A stretch of 64,000 bases of DNA from Hyphomicrobium sp. LHD-15. Its GTDB lineage: Bacteria; Pseudomonadota; Alphaproteobacteria; Rhizobiales; Hyphomicrobiaceae. Both the position numbers and the translations under genes were made by a program. The stretch lies in the NCBI RefSeq assembly GCF_031157355.1, contig NZ_JAVIFT010000001.1, positions 1,417,200 through 1,481,199 on the forward strand, written 5' to 3'. Positions 36,823 to 46,212 of this stretch are shown here, in pieces. Each line of letters begins with the position of its first letter. Within the stretch, counting starts at the first letter, position 1. The notes below the pieces were generated by a model that ran no database searches, had not been told where the DNA came from, and saw only the letters and a program-made list of their open reading frames with translations.

Positions 36823-37926
36823 ATGAAGATCAACGGCAAATCCTTTCGCACGATCTGGCCCGAGGACGACGGGGCGTCGTTCGTCGTCATCGATCAGACC
36901 CGACTGCCGCACCGGTTCGAGACGGTGTCCATCCGCTCCGCGGAGGAGGCAGCCCGCGCGATCCTCACCATGCAGGTGCGCGGCGCTCCGCTGATCGGCG
37001 CGACGGCGGCTTACGGACTCGCACTCGCGCTTCGTCGTGACGCTTCGGACACCGTGCTCGCCGGTGCCATCGATTTGCTTGCGAAGCAGCGGCCCACGGC
37101 CGTGAACCTGCGTTGGGCGCTCGAGGAGATGCGCCGTGCCGTTCAGGACCTGCCCGCCAGCGCGCGCGCTGCGGCGGCATTCACGAAAGCGCAAGCCATC
37201 GCTGACGACGACGTGGAGACGTGCCGTCTCATCGGCGTGCACGGCCTGGAGCTGATCAAAGCGGCCGCCAAGACAAAGCCCAAGGGTGAACCCGTCAACA
37301 TCCTGACCCACTGCAACGCGGGGTGGCTCGCCTGCGTCGACTGGGGGACCGCGACCTCGCCGATCTATCAGGCGCACGACGCCGGAATTCCCGTGCACGT
37401 ATGGGTCGACGAAACACGCCCGCGCAATCAGGGCGCCTCGCTGACGGCGTTCGAGCTCGGCAGCCACGGCGTGCCGCATACCCTTGTCGTCGACAACGCG
37501 GGCGGACACCTGATGCAGCATGGCAAGGTGGACCTCTGCATTGTCGGCACGGATCGCGTTGCGGCGAACGGCGATGTCGCAAACAAGATTGGAACCTATC
37601 TCAAGGCGCTGGCCGCCCACGACACCAACGTGCCGTTTTATGTGGCGCTCCCCTATTCCACGATCGACTGGACGCTCGGGTCGGGACGCGGAATCCCGAT
37701 CGAGGAACGCAGCGCCGACGAGGTGCTCAAGATGCAGGGCAGGCTCGAAGACGGCTCGGTCGTGACCGTGGACATCGCCGCACCCGGCTCTCCTGCCGCC
37801 AATCCCGCGTTCGACGTGACGCCCGCGCGCCTCGTAACAGGGTTCATCACCGAACGGGGCGTTGCGTCTGCCGACCGCAACGGGCTTCTCTCGCTTTATC
37901 CGGAGCGGAGAGAGAGCGCGGCATGA
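36823..37926 (+). CDS. mtnA: S-methyl-5-thioribose-1-phosphate isomerase
   Basis: Converts 5-methylthioribose-1-phosphate to the ribulose form. About 367 residues of the eIF2B-related family. Conserved marks: [15 protein letters not shown] near 50, [12 protein letters not shown] with catalytic Cys, [18 protein letters not shown] with catalytic Asp, and [13 protein letters not shown]. Its TGA overlaps the ATG of the aldolase gene, so the pair is translationally coupled. Confidence 0.96.
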   Translation: MKINGKSFRTIWPEDDGASFVVIDQTRLPHRFETVSIRSAEEAARAILTMQVRGAPLIGATAAYGLALALRRDASDTVLAGAIDLLAKQRPTAVNLRWALEEMRRAVQDLPASARAAAAFTKAQAIADDDVETCRLIGVHGLELIKAAAKTKPKGEPVNILTHCNAGWLACVDWGTATSPIYQAHDAGIPVHVWVDETRPRNQGASLTAFELGSHGVPHTLVVDNAGGHLMQHGKVDLCIVGTDRVAANGDVANKIGTYLKALAAHDTNVPFYVALPYSTIDWTLGSGRGIPIEERSADEVLKMQGRLEDGSVVTVDIAAPGSPAANPAFDVTPARLVTGFITERGVASADRNGLLSLYPERRESAA

Positions 37927-38633
37927 CCAAGAGCGGCAAGGACAAGCGCGCCGGAGAGAAGAAGACGCAGAAGCCCAGCGCCTCCGGGGAAAGCCGGCTC
38001 AGGAGAGACGTGCTCGACACCGCGCTCGCCATGAGCCGCAGCGGTCTTTCGCCTTGCCGATCCGGAAACGTTTCGTGCCGCTTCGCAGACGGCATGCTGA
38101 TCACGCCGACGGGCCTTGCCTACGAAGACATTGGCCCCAAAGACATCGTGTTCGTCGCCGCCGACGGAAGCGTGCCGGGCAAACAAAGGAAGCCGTCGTC
38201 GGAGTGGCAATTCCATTTCGCGGCCTACCAGGCGCGTCCCGACATGAATGCGGTCGTGCACACGCATTCCCTTCATGCCGTGGTGCTGGCCTCGGCGGGG
38301 CGATCGATCCCGGCTTTTCACTACATGGTCGCGGTGGCGGGCGGGGCCGATATTCCGCTCGTGCCGTATGCCCTGTTCGGCAGCGCGGAACTGGCCGAGC
38401 ACGTCGCGCGCGGCCTTCAGGACCGCAAAGCCTGCCTGATGGCACATCACGGCGCTATTGCCATGGGCGAGACGCTCGCAAGCGCGCTCGAGCTCGCGCA
38501 TGAGGTCGAGGTGCTCGCCGAGCAATACTACAAGCTCCTGCTGCTCGGCCCTCCGCGCCTGCTGACGGACGCGGAAATGCAGGAGGCGCTCGAACGTTTC
38601 AAGAGCTACGGCCAGAACGCGCAGGAGCGCTAG
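37923..38633 (+). CDS. class II aldolase, probably 5-methylthioribulose-1-phosphate aldolase (DHAP shunt)
   Basis: About 236 residues of the class II aldolase/adducin family. Zinc ligands are His in VVHTHSLH and MAHHGAI; the catalytic acid is Glu in SSEWQFHF. Coupled to mtnA by an ATGA overlap, it probably cleaves the MtnA product to dihydroxyacetone phosphate and methylthioacetaldehyde, as described for Ald2 of Rhodospirillum rubrum. The alternative, MtnB dehydratase of the classical salvage pathway, is less likely since no mtnC/mtnD is nearby. About 30 extra Lys-rich N-terminal residues are present. Confidence 0.82.
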   Translation: MTKSGKDKRAGEKKTQKPSASGESRLRRDVLDTALAMSRSGLSPCRSGNVSCRFADGMLITPTGLAYEDIGPKDIVFVAADGSVPGKQRKPSSEWQFHFAAYQARPDMNAVVHTHSLHAVVLASAGRSIPAFHYMVAVAGGADIPLVPYALFGSAELAEHVARGLQDRKACLMAHHGAIAMGETLASALELAHEVEVLAEQYYKLLLLGPPRLLTDAEMQEALERFKSYGQNAQER

Positions 38634-38657
38634 CGCGGCAGTGTCATCATGCTTAGC

Positions 38658-39068
38658 TCATTCGAGCGGGAGCATCGCATCCAACATGTGATGGACGTTG
38701 TCGCGGCCGAAATATCCGCTGATGCGGCCGATTTCGACACCATCGCGGACGAGAACGAGGGTCGGCACCATCGTGACCGGCGCCGAAAGCTGGAAGCTGT
38801 CCGCTGCCTCGTCATTCAAGTCGACAAAGCGCAGAGGGGCAGCCTTGCCGGCGCGCGAGGCAGCATAGGACGGCAGCACGTCACGGCGGAAAATCGGACA
38901 GTAGATGCAGCCTGGCGCTTCGAACGCAATCAGCTCGACGCCGGTCGGCATTCGGTGTCCGGCTCCAGGCTCCTGACCCGGCGCAGCCGCAACGGCGCCC
39001 GGACCGGCAGCCAACAGTCCCATTCCGAGACAACGAAGTAGCAGTTTCGCCGACGATCTCTTGTTCAT
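38658..39068 (-). CDS. exported thioredoxin-like protein (SoxW-like)
   Basis: About 136 residues from ATG 39068, chosen because a signal peptide (KLLLRCLGMGLLAAGPGAVAAA) follows. The thioredoxin fold has Cys-x-x-Cys in APGCIYCPIF and cis-Pro in MVPTLVLVRDG. Likely a periplasmic disulfide reductant or chaperone. Convergent with the aldolase gene, 24 bases apart. Upstream in-frame starts to 39317 give a basic, composition-odd extension and are rejected. Confidence 0.85.
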   Translation of the reverse strand: MNKRSSAKLLLRCLGMGLLAAGPGAVAAAPGQEPGAGHRMPTGVELIAFEAPGCIYCPIFRRDVLPSYAASRAGKAAPLRFVDLNDEAADSFQLSAPVTMVPTLVLVRDGVEIGRISGYFGRDNVHHMLDAMLPLE

Positions 39069-39489
39069 GACCTGAAACTCTTGTTCATGAACGGCAAGTT
39101 GCAGCATCGATGCCAACGATCGTTTGCGGTCCGCCTGTTTCGGCCCTGGCGGCGATAAGGGTAAACGCGGCCGAGAAGGATCCGGGAAACGCACATCGGT
39201 CGCATAGGGACGTGGATTGCGTGTCTCATCGGGAGCACGCACGTGCAAGCTGCCTCCACGGCGGGTCACGGCGACGCTCATGATCATACTGCGCGGCGTC
39301 AGGCGCGAGATCCGCAATACCGAGATAAAAAAATCGCCGCGGCAGGAGGAAGCGACAGTCTCACCTGCACCCCCGACGCACCTAAGAAAGAACCCGTAAG
39401 GGGTTGATTAACTGGAACGCTTGCCTGGCTTCGATGTTACATTCATGACATTCTAAACTTGATCCCTGGCCGAATGTGATCTGGTGTTG
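39069..39489. other. 420-base intergenic region
   Basis: Upstream of both the thioredoxin-like gene (-) and the next gene (+). The only recognised signal is a near-match EcfG promoter at 39414-39438. No gene supported; short frames here lack ribosome sites or domain patterns. Confidence 0.5.
39414..39438 (+). promoter_or_regulatory. possible EcfG-type promoter
   Basis: GGAAC at 39414-39418, 16-base spacer, TGTT at 39435-39438 (consensus CGTT, one mismatch), about 50 bases before the next start. Confidence 0.45.
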
Positions 39490-39804
39490 ATGGTGACAGA
39501 AGAGCTTATTGCAGCTGAAGAAACCGCGACCGGGCTGTCGTTGCTTCTCTCCGGTTCGACCCTCCTGATGGCGCTTGCCGCCTTTTACGTCGGGCGCTCG
39601 CTCTGGATCGCGCGGCGCGAGTGGCCGCACTGCCGGACTGATACGAAGGTGCTTTATCTTCTGGTCGCACCGGTCCTAACGCTTGCGGTGGACATTCTTT
39701 CGTTCACGGACAAGCTGTTCTGGAGCGGCAAGACCGTTCGGCCTCTGGCCAAGGCGAAACTGGTGCAGCTTCGTCCGAAGTCGGTGATGCGCTCAGACGG
39801 ATAG
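39490..39804 (+). CDS. small predicted membrane protein
   Basis: About 104 residues from ATG 39490; GTG 39484 and TTG 39487 are in frame. Two hydrophobic stretches (about 17-36 and 56-72) and a basic C-terminus (KAKLVQLRPKSVMRS). No family recognised. Possibly under stress control through the EcfG-like site. Confidence 0.5.
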   Translation: MVTEELIAAEETATGLSLLLSGSTLLMALAAFYVGRSLWIARREWPHCRTDTKVLYLLVAPVLTLAVDILSFTDKLFWSGKTVRPLAKAKLVQLRPKSVMRSDG

Positions 39805-39984
39805 TCCGTTTCGGCTCGCAAGCCTCTCCACTGCATTGCAGCAATTTTTCCGCGCCGGCCTTGCCTTTAGGCCGGGCGCCGGAGAGTACGTATTCAGACG
39901 TAGCTCGCCATCCTCCGACTCAGCGTATAATTTATTCACAGGAAAAGTTTGTTCGTTCATCCGCAACGGACGAAGGAACGCCAC

Positions 39985-40185
39985 ATGGCCACTGCTCCAT
40001 CGCTGTCTCACTCTTTCAGCATCGCGAAAGACGGCAAGCATCACGACGCAACTTTCTGCGTCGAGGGCGATATCGTGTCCGTCATTTACTGGGCGCCTGG
40101 CGGCGTTACACTTCGGAGATGCACGGGCGCGGAAGAAACCAAGCCCGAAGTCGCAGCCCGGACGCTGCTCAAGGAAATGATCTGA
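39985..40185 (+). CDS. small protein of unknown function
   Basis: About 66 residues with AAGGA before ATG 39985. Hydrophilic, with one aromatic patch (VSVIYWAPGGVTLRRC). No signal or membrane segment. Confidence 0.5.
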   Translation: MATAPSLSHSFSIAKDGKHHDATFCVEGDIVSVIYWAPGGVTLRRCTGAEETKPEVAARTLLKEMI

Positions 40186-40302
40186 CGCGGATTCGCGGCG
40201 ATCTCTCCTGAACCCGAAGAGCATTTCGATAACGGGGAACACGCGCCTTCGCTCGCGTATTGAGACGTAAGTGCTCGATAGGCAGCTTTCGAAGGGTCGC
40301 CC

Positions 40303-40677
40303 ATGACAGACGTACATGCGAAAGAGCCTACCTCGTTCGAAGAGTTCTGGCCCGACTACATCAACGCCCATTCTGATCGCAGGACGCGACTGATGCATTT
40401 GGGCGGAACGGCAGTTGGTCTCGGCTGCGCCACGCTTTTTCTTGCGACATGGAAGCCGCAATGGCTGATCGGCGCGGTCGTATCGGCGTACGGCGCAGCT
40501 TGGGCCGGGCATGCCATTTTCGAGCGCAACACGCCCGCGACTTTCTCTCATCCGCTGTGGTCGTTGCGGGGGGACTTGCGGATGCTGCGGCTTGCTGCGA
40601 CGGGCCGCCTCGATCAGGAAGCCGCCGCCCAGCGACAGGCGGCAAACGAGAAAAATCGCATTCCCGAAGGAACATGA
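40303..40677 (+). CDS. DUF962/Mpo1-like membrane protein
   Basis: About 124 residues. The start EEFWPDYINAHSDRRTRLMHLGGTAVG is the family hallmark, with His residues (AHSD, LMHLG, GHAIFE) that in yeast Mpo1 belong to an iron dioxygenase acting on 2-hydroxy fatty acids. Two membrane segments (about 32-68). The enzymatic role in bacteria is not established. Confidence 0.82.
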   Translation: MTDVHAKEPTSFEEFWPDYINAHSDRRTRLMHLGGTAVGLGCATLFLATWKPQWLIGAVVSAYGAAWAGHAIFERNTPATFSHPLWSLRGDLRMLRLAATGRLDQEAAAQRQAANEKNRIPEGT

Positions 40678-40785
40678 CGCCCAATACCGCGTTGTTCCTC
40701 CGGTGCGCCACTCAGGCCTTCGGTTTTGCCGTGCTTCCTATGGGATCACACTTTTCCGGAGCACTCAGGATGGCGCTGATTACTA

Positions 40786-40822
40786 GGGGCACTGGCTGGA
40801 CTCAAACTCCGGCCGGTGCCCC
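40786..40822. other. long isolated hairpin
   Basis: GGGGCACTGGCTGGA and TCCGGCCGGTGCCCC pair over 15 positions (two T-G) with a 7-base loop. No T tract. It sits 109 bases after the DUF962 gene and 52 before the end of the next gene. Could be an mRNA-end structure or part of a small RNA. Confidence 0.45.
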
Positions 40823-40873
40823 ATTGGCTTTTGCGAACGCGTAGTTTGAGAAGATTGGTTTGAGCGGCTTGCT

Positions 40874-41128
40874 TCAGAAAGTGCTCTGAGGCGGCGCTCG
40901 AGATGCGTTTTCGAGCGCATTCAGTTGGCCGATCACGCGCATGCGGATGACGTCACTATCGCATTCACCGGCGCGCGCGAAATCCATGACCAAGCTCGCG
41001 ACGCGTTCTCTCAACGGGCCATGGTTGGCGCTGAGGTCGATGCCGAGCTCGCGGCATGCGGCCGCGTAAACGTTCTTGAGCTCAGACAGCTCGTCGTCGG
41101 TGAAATAGGAATGTGGATCGGGGAGCAT
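40874..41128 (-). CDS. small protein of unknown function
   Basis: About 84 residues from ATG 41128, with GGAGG seven bases upstream (which decides against the GTG at 41149). Predicted all-helical and soluble; conserved-looking start MLPDPHSYFTDDELSEL. Many rhizobial small hypothetical proteins have this make-up; no function can be given. Confidence 0.6.
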   Translation of the reverse strand: MLPDPHSYFTDDELSELKNVYAAACRELGIDLSANHGPLRERVASLVMDFARAGECDSDVIRMRVIGQLNALENASRAPPQSTF

Positions 41129-41317
41129 GTGGCAACCTCCGTCGGTCACGACAGGCGGGAGCCCAATTGTGGGTGTCTCTCAGTCGGCAACGCCTAGATT
41201 TACTCTCCTGCCGATGCGGTAACCTTATCCGACGTGAGAGGATTTGTCGGTAAGAAAGATTACTCTCGATAGGGTGGCGATTGCTGCAGTGCCGCGTCGT
41301 TCTCGCTGCGACATACT

Positions 41318-42721
41318 TCAGTGTGCAGCGCACCACGCAAGACCTACAGCCTTCTCTTGTGTGGGAGCGAGGCGCGCCGCTTCAAGAACTGACGCGACCC
41401 GCAGGCACAGATCCTCCCGCCACGGCTTGGAGATGACCTGTACGCCATACGGCATGCGCCCGGCGTGGCGTACGGGAACCGCGGCCACCGGAAGCCCGAT
41501 GAACGAGATCGGCTGGGTGAAAATACCGATGTTAGCGCGCAGCGGCACTTCGCGGCCGCCGAGCATCATTGTTTTCTGCCCGAGCAGAGGCGCGCTCATG
41601 GGCGTCGAGGGAGCGAGCAGGACATCGCACTCCTCGAAAACCTTGTGCATCGCCTCCTCGAACTGACGGCGAAATCGCTGGGCGGCGATGTACCAACTCG
41701 CCGGAAGTAGCGCGCCTGCCAGGAAGCGATCGCGCGTGTCGGGGTCGAAATCCTCTGCCTGACGGCGCAGGCGATCCAGATGAAAGGCGCTGCTCTCGGC
41801 ATTGGTGATCAGGAAGGCCGATGCGCGCGCTCGCGCGCTATCTGGAATGTCGATTACGCGAGAAGTTCCCAACGCCTCGGCCGCGCGATCGACAGCCGCG
41901 AGCGCGTCCGGCTCGGCATCCTTACGAAAATAACCGCCGGCAACCGCGATCCTGAGGCCGTCCGCGCCCTTCGCAAGCTCCGGGACGGTCAGCGCGACTG
42001 GCCGCTTCGCGCATACCGGATCGCGGTCGTCGGTTCCCTGGACGGCATCGTAGCAGAGAGCGAGATCGCCCGCGGCGCGTGCGAACGGCCCGAGGTGATC
42101 GAGGCTTTCGCAGAACGGGAACGAGCCCGTTCGCGGCAGGCGGCCGTAGGTGGGCTTCAATCCATAGAGACCGCAGAATGCCGACGGAACGCGAATGGAG
42201 CCGTTGGTATCGGAGCCGAGCGAGACCGGCACGAAGCCGGCCGCGACCGCGGCGGCGGATCCGCCCGACATGCGGGTGGGATCAAGCGGATTGCGGGCGG
42301 GACCGTAGTGGGCGTTCTCACCGGTGAAGTCGTAGGCATATTCGCCCATGTTGAGCGCGCCGAGCAGGACAGCGCCCGCCGCGGTCATACGTTGGATCAG
42401 CACGGCATCGGCTGTGGCGGGCGGATGGGCCCGATTGATCTTCGATCCAGCGAGCGTGGGAATTCCTTCGACGTCGTAGAGGTTCTTTACGCCGAACGGT
42501 ACGCCCGCCAATGGGCCTAGCGGCTCGCCGTTGCGGCGGCGCTTGTCGACGGCTTCAGCTTCCACGAGCGCGCGCTTGGCGGTGACCTCGGTGAAGGCGC
42601 CGATATGGGCGTCCTTCTCCGCAATGAGATCCAAGGCCCGGCGCGTGACCTCGACGGCCGAGATGTCTCCGTTGGTGACAGCGGTGGCGATCTCGCGGGC
42701 GGTTGTCGGCGGTGTCGTCAT
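41318..42721 (-). CDS. atzE: AtzE-like amidase with an altered Gly/Ser loop
   Basis: About 467 residues of the amidase-signature family. Catalytic Lys is in GVPFGVKNLYDVEG and the nucleophile Ser in GSDTNGSIRVPS. The loop that in relatives reads GGSSGGS is shortened to SGGSAAAVAAG, so one of the serines of the Ser-cisSer-Lys set is lost or displaced. The partner AtzG gene overlaps by ATGA. In Pseudomonas AtzG-AtzE hydrolyse 1-carboxybiuret in cyanuric acid breakdown; other parts of that pathway are not in the window, so the true substrate may differ. Confidence 0.85.
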   Translation of the reverse strand: MTTPPTTAREIATAVTNGDISAVEVTRRALDLIAEKDAHIGAFTEVTAKRALVEAEAVDKRRRNGEPLGPLAGVPFGVKNLYDVEGIPTLAGSKINRAHPPATADAVLIQRMTAAGAVLLGALNMGEYAYDFTGENAHYGPARNPLDPTRMSGGSAAAVAAGFVPVSLGSDTNGSIRVPSAFCGLYGLKPTYGRLPRTGSFPFCESLDHLGPFARAAGDLALCYDAVQGTDDRDPVCAKRPVALTVPELAKGADGLRIAVAGGYFRKDAEPDALAAVDRAAEALGTSRVIDIPDSARARASAFLITNAESSAFHLDRLRRQAEDFDPDTRDRFLAGALLPASWYIAAQRFRRQFEEAMHKVFEECDVLLAPSTPMSAPLLGQKTMMLGGREVPLRANIGIFTQPISFIGLPVAAVPVRHAGRMPYGVQVISKPWREDLCLRVASVLEAARLAPTQEKAVGLAWCAAH

Positions 42722-42927
42722 TCGGCGTCTCTGGGCTCGAACACCGGGGCCTGCTCGGAGTCCGTCAAGGCGCCGCTCGCGGCGACGAATGCGGCCATGT
42801 CCTTTGCGACAGCAAAGAAGCGGGCCACGTTTTCCATCCACTCGGGCTTGATGGTCAGGCCGAGCGTTTCGGCTGTCGCGGAGATGTAGGCCGCGTTTTC
42901 ATCGGATGTTGGGTCGCCGGATGCCAT
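42718..42927 (-). CDS. atzG: AtzG-like small subunit (DUF4089)
   Basis: About 69 residues from ATG 42927. Matches the small partner of AtzE: TAETLGLTIKPEWMENVARFFAVAKDMAAFV and the acidic C-terminus. Its stop overlaps the amidase start. A longer frame to 42987 adds a basic stretch and is not favoured. Confidence 0.82.
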   Translation of the reverse strand: MASGDPTSDENAAYISATAETLGLTIKPEWMENVARFFAVAKDMAAFVAASGALTDSEQAPVFEPRDAE

Positions 42928-43131
42928 GGAGCCTCGAACGCGTTTCCGTTTCGGCCGGAGCGTAGCCGCGCCGGATAAGTGGGCCAAGGGGTAACTGGAC
43001 GCAGTGTCGTCATAGGCGGAGCTCGGACGGGCCCGGTTCGCATGCTCTTTGCTTCGCCGGTGGGCGACCGGGGCTGTGTTGCTGAAGCAAACCGTTTATG
43101 GATTATTCCGAGAATTCTCAGGAGGCGCGCG

Positions 43132-43596
43132 ATGGTGGTCACGGAAGACGATTACATCTCCGAAATCAGAAAGGCCGCTGACGGAGAGATCCAAGGCGAG
43201 GTGATCTTCAAGGCACTGGCCGAGATCGCGGGCGAGGAACATCGTCACAAGCTCGATCTGCTGGCTGCGCTCGAGGCGCGAACGACTGCGGAACTCGAGG
43301 CCTTGATCGCGCGCTATGGAATTGCGCTCAGTGATACCAACGTGGCCGAGGGCGAGGCGTTCGCAAGGAAGTACGCCGGCAAGACGTATCGCGAAATTCT
43401 GGAGGACTGGGCGAAATGGATTCCCGATTACGTCGCCCTTTACGATCGCCTCGCCGACGGCGCGCGCCCTTCTGACAAGAAGGCGCTCGATTTCCTGGCT
43501 GCCCACGAGCGGGCGATAGATCGGTTCATCGGCCTCGAGCTTGCGGGCAAAACCGATGACGCAGTCGCGGTGCTGTCGTCGCTCCTCGAGAAATAG
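43132..43596 (+). CDS. ferritin-like helical protein, function unknown
   Basis: About 154 residues from ATG 43132 with GGAGG upstream. Predicted helical bundle. The spacing EIQGEVIFKALAEIAGEEHRHKL (Glu, then E-x-x-H) and the later AHERAIDRFIGLELAGK resembles rubrerythrin/ferritin-like di-iron carriers, but only half of the ligands can be matched with confidence. Confidence 0.6.
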   Translation: MVVTEDDYISEIRKAADGEIQGEVIFKALAEIAGEEHRHKLDLLAALEARTTAELEALIARYGIALSDTNVAEGEAFARKYAGKTYREILEDWAKWIPDYVALYDRLADGARPSDKKALDFLAAHERAIDRFIGLELAGKTDDAVAVLSSLLEK

Positions 43597-43687
43597 TATC
43601 GCGCCCTTCGATGTAGATTTTTGATCGTGACTTATTGAGCGTGACGGGCCGCGAGCCAAGCCGCGGCCCCGTTACCTCGGGACGGCT

Positions 43688-44068
43688 TCAGAAGGTCGAA
43701 GCGCCACTTCCCAAACGATAGCCCAGCTGTGAGAGCAGCGGGTTGCCGCCGAGAAAATCGATATCGATCTGGTGATCCGTCGGGATGCATTTATCCGCAG
43801 GCACGCGGCGGCGCCCGACGATGTCGTCGATCTTCAGCTGGTTCTGAAGGCACAAGGCGACGAGCGCGGCTTGCGTCCGATTGGTGCAGGACAGCGCACT
43901 GAGAATCTGGGTCATGTGAGACTTGATCGAGCTCTCGGTCAGGCCGAGAGCGGCGCCGATCACCTTGTTCTGATACCCGAGAGAGAGGAGGAACAAGATG
44001 CGCTTCTGCTGTGGGGTCAGGTTGCGCGCGGCGGTGAGAATTTCGCGATTTTGCTCAAGGTATGTCAT
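43688..44068 (-). CDS. LuxR-type helix-turn-helix regulator without receiver domain
   Basis: About 126 residues. The helix-turn-helix (about 15-75) is NarL/LuxR-like: LTPQQKRILFLLSLGYQNKVIGAALGLTESSIKSHM. There is no N-terminal receiver or ligand domain; a 45-residue tail of no known fold follows. It could regulate the neighbouring porin gene. Confidence 0.82.
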   Translation of the reverse strand: MTYLEQNREILTAARNLTPQQKRILFLLSLGYQNKVIGAALGLTESSIKSHMTQILSALSCTNRTQAALVALCLQNQLKIDDIVGRRRVPADKCIPTDHQIDIDFLGGNPLLSQLGYRLGSGASTF

Positions 44069-44403
44069 TCAGTCTTCCTTTGTGGGCAGTGAGATCAACG
44101 GCTGCGGCGAACGCATTGCGAACCGCAGCCCAGACGGAGACACTCGGTGTCGGGGCTCATGTCGATGTCTGAAGCTCACGCTCTCGATCGCGTGCTTTCG
44201 GGGCCGAAACGGCGAGCAAAACTGCCCGACGGCACGGCGCCGCATTCCAGGAAAAACGGAGGGCAGCGCGATTGGGAAAGCGCTGCCCTTCGGTCGTCGC
44301 ACCTTGGGTAGAAACGTGTCGGAGAAAAATGTGAGGGAACGTCAGGCTGCCTCTGGAAGAGGTTCATCATGCAGCCAAGCGCTCCCTCACGCTCCCCCAA
44401 ACC
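44069..44403. other. 335-base intergenic region downstream of the porin gene
   Basis: Contains the porin terminator (44252-44290) and the promoter region of the LuxR-type regulator. No other feature seen. Confidence 0.5.
44252..44290 (-). terminator. probable terminator of the porin gene
   Basis: On the minus strand GGGCAGCGC / GCGCTGCCC pair perfectly with a 10-base loop, followed after four bases by TTTTT. It lies about 115 bases after the porin stop. Confidence 0.65.
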
Positions 44404-45753
44404 TTAGAAGAACACCGCTGCACCGAGGGCATAGATGTGGAGGTCTTCGAAATCCTCCTTGCCCTTGACGCCATCGGCCGTGAAGTCGACATCCGCGCTG
44501 TAGTTCTTGTACTTGAGCCAAATCGCCATCGATGCGGCATCGATTTCCTGGACGACGCCGAAGCCGAACCGGCGGAACGTCGAGCCCGTCGGATCAACGG
44601 AAGCGGCGACACCGCAAGCCGTATCGATGTTGCCACCGGTGCCTGCGAAACCATCGCAGATATCGGTGACGCCGCTGAAGACCGCGCCGCCGGTAAGGCC
44701 GCTGAACATATCGTCGTCCTGGCCGTACTCACCGTAGAACACGGTCTTGCCGAGGCCGTTCAGCCCGGCGCGGACACCTGCCTTCAGATAGAGCTGGTTG
44801 GTCTCCTTGGCGCCCTCAGGGGTCTCGTGTCCCCAGTGGACGCTGCCGAACAGACCCGTGGGCTCATGCAGGAACGCGAAGTTGACCTGGAAAAGCTCGG
44901 AGTCCGTGGTCGTGTTGATGCGCTTGGACGTATTGTCCTGATAGGAGATGCCCGTTGCGGTCTTGAAAGAACCGAACTGGCCGGCGTGGCGGAGCGCGAC
45001 GTCCCAGAAATCGTCCTCGCCCCATGAGGTCGAGAGCACGAACCCGTTCCAGGTCGGCGTATCGTAACGCACGCTGTTGGTGCGATCGCCGCCGCAGTCT
45101 GCGAAGATGCCGACGCCGACCGTGTAGCAGGTCGCGACATCACCCCAGCGGGCCTTCGCCCGCGTGCCTGTGCCCTCCGGGACGAGCTGGAAGTTCTGAC
45201 CGTCGAAGATCACGAGGTTTGCGGCGAAGATGCTGCCGGCGCCGGAAAGATCAACCCAGGTATCGTCTGACGCCTGGCTTTGGCGACCTACCGAGACGCG
45301 GCCGAGACGCTCACTCTTCAGCCACCAATACGAGTTGAGGCTGCCCGGCGGGCCGCTTCCTCCGTTGGCGTTGTTGGCATCCTGAACGAAGCCGTTCGCT
45401 CCGGTAATGTCGAGACGCACGCTATAGCCAGCAGACCATTCCGCGTCGATCTTCGCGCTGCCGTCGAAATGCAAACGGTCGCCGAGATCGTTCAAGCTGG
45501 TGCCGACGTAGGCATCCGACTCGATGCTGTCATCCCATCCCATGACCTGCTGGGTCACCCAACCAGAGATCGTCAACGAGACCTTGCGGTTTCCCTTGCG
45601 AGCCGTCGTCGCCTCAAGCTCGGCAACGCGTTCCTCCAGGTCGGCGCAGCAATCTCCGCCGAGATCCGCCGATTTGGCGGTATCGATACCAAAGCACAAC
45701 CCGGCTGATGCAATCAAAGCGCATAAAACCCGGTTTTTCACTCCCCCGTTCAT
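44404..45753 (-). CDS. outer membrane porin
   Basis: About 449 residues from ATG 45753; the longer frame to 45927 is basic and lacks a signal. A signal peptide (VLCALIASAGLCFG...AKSAD) is followed by a short coiled region (DLEERVAELEATTARKG) and a 16-strand-like barrel with SISGWV-type first strand (VSLTISGWVTQQVMGW) and C-terminal Phe-Phe. Typical alphaproteobacterial general porin. Cys pairs in loops (TCYTVGVGIFADCGG, ICDGF/ACGV) may be disulfides. Confidence 0.92.
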   Translation of the reverse strand: MNGGVKNRVLCALIASAGLCFGIDTAKSADLGGDCCADLEERVAELEATTARKGNRKVSLTISGWVTQQVMGWDDSIESDAYVGTSLNDLGDRLHFDGSAKIDAEWSAGYSVRLDITGANGFVQDANNANGGSGPPGSLNSYWWLKSERLGRVSVGRQSQASDDTWVDLSGAGSIFAANLVIFDGQNFQLVPEGTGTRAKARWGDVATCYTVGVGIFADCGGDRTNSVRYDTPTWNGFVLSTSWGEDDFWDVALRHAGQFGSFKTATGISYQDNTSKRINTTTDSELFQVNFAFLHEPTGLFGSVHWGHETPEGAKETNQLYLKAGVRAGLNGLGKTVFYGEYGQDDDMFSGLTGGAVFSGVTDICDGFAGTGGNIDTACGVAASVDPTGSTFRRFGFGVVQEIDAASMAIWLKYKNYSADVDFTADGVKGKEDFEDLHIYALGAAVFF

Positions 45754-46154
45754 CGTGTTAGGCCCTTTCCCGTCGTAGTCTTCTAGTTTCCTTATTGTTG
45801 TCTTTTCGATCGGACGCCAAAGGTTCAAAAACCCCCGTCTCACGCTTTGGCGCTCCCGCTTCGAAGACCTTTTACGCTTCTGTCCTTGGGCATTGGCTTG
45901 GTTGGCCAATTCCAGGTATGCCGGCACCCGATTTCATCCGGTCGCTGATGTTGTGAGCAAGGGCTGTGCCAATCGAGCACACCCCACGGTCCGGCGACCG
46001 TTCCGGGAATATCTCCCGCAACGATTCTGCATTCGGTGGCAACAAGAACTTGAGTTAAAACAATGGAGTGCGGCGCAACCCGGTGTCGCACCCGTTTCCG
46101 CGACCCGTCGCAAACCGTGGCCATCACGCAACACTGAACGCTGCACTCGACGGT

Positions 46155-46172
46155 TTACCGGCATGCCGGTAA
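46155..46172. other. perfect 18-base palindrome
   Basis: TTACCGGCATGCCGGTAA is fully self-complementary. This form suits a dimeric regulator. It is about 400 bases upstream of the porin start and 570 upstream of the PQQ gene. Confidence 0.45.
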
Positions 46173-46212
46173 GGACGTAGATCCCGCCCCGTTCGGACAA
46201 GCGAAAACCCCG

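Noticed and set aside
39217..39399. 60-residue plus-strand frame
   Set aside because: Basic, no ribosome site, no domain pattern; lies in the promoter region of the thioredoxin-like gene.
40230..40252. GGAAC...CGTA before the DUF962 gene as an EcfG promoter
   Set aside because: The spacer is 15 and the -10 element does not match.
40786..40822. Hairpin as a tRNA
   Set aside because: No acceptor, D or anticodon arm can be drawn around it.
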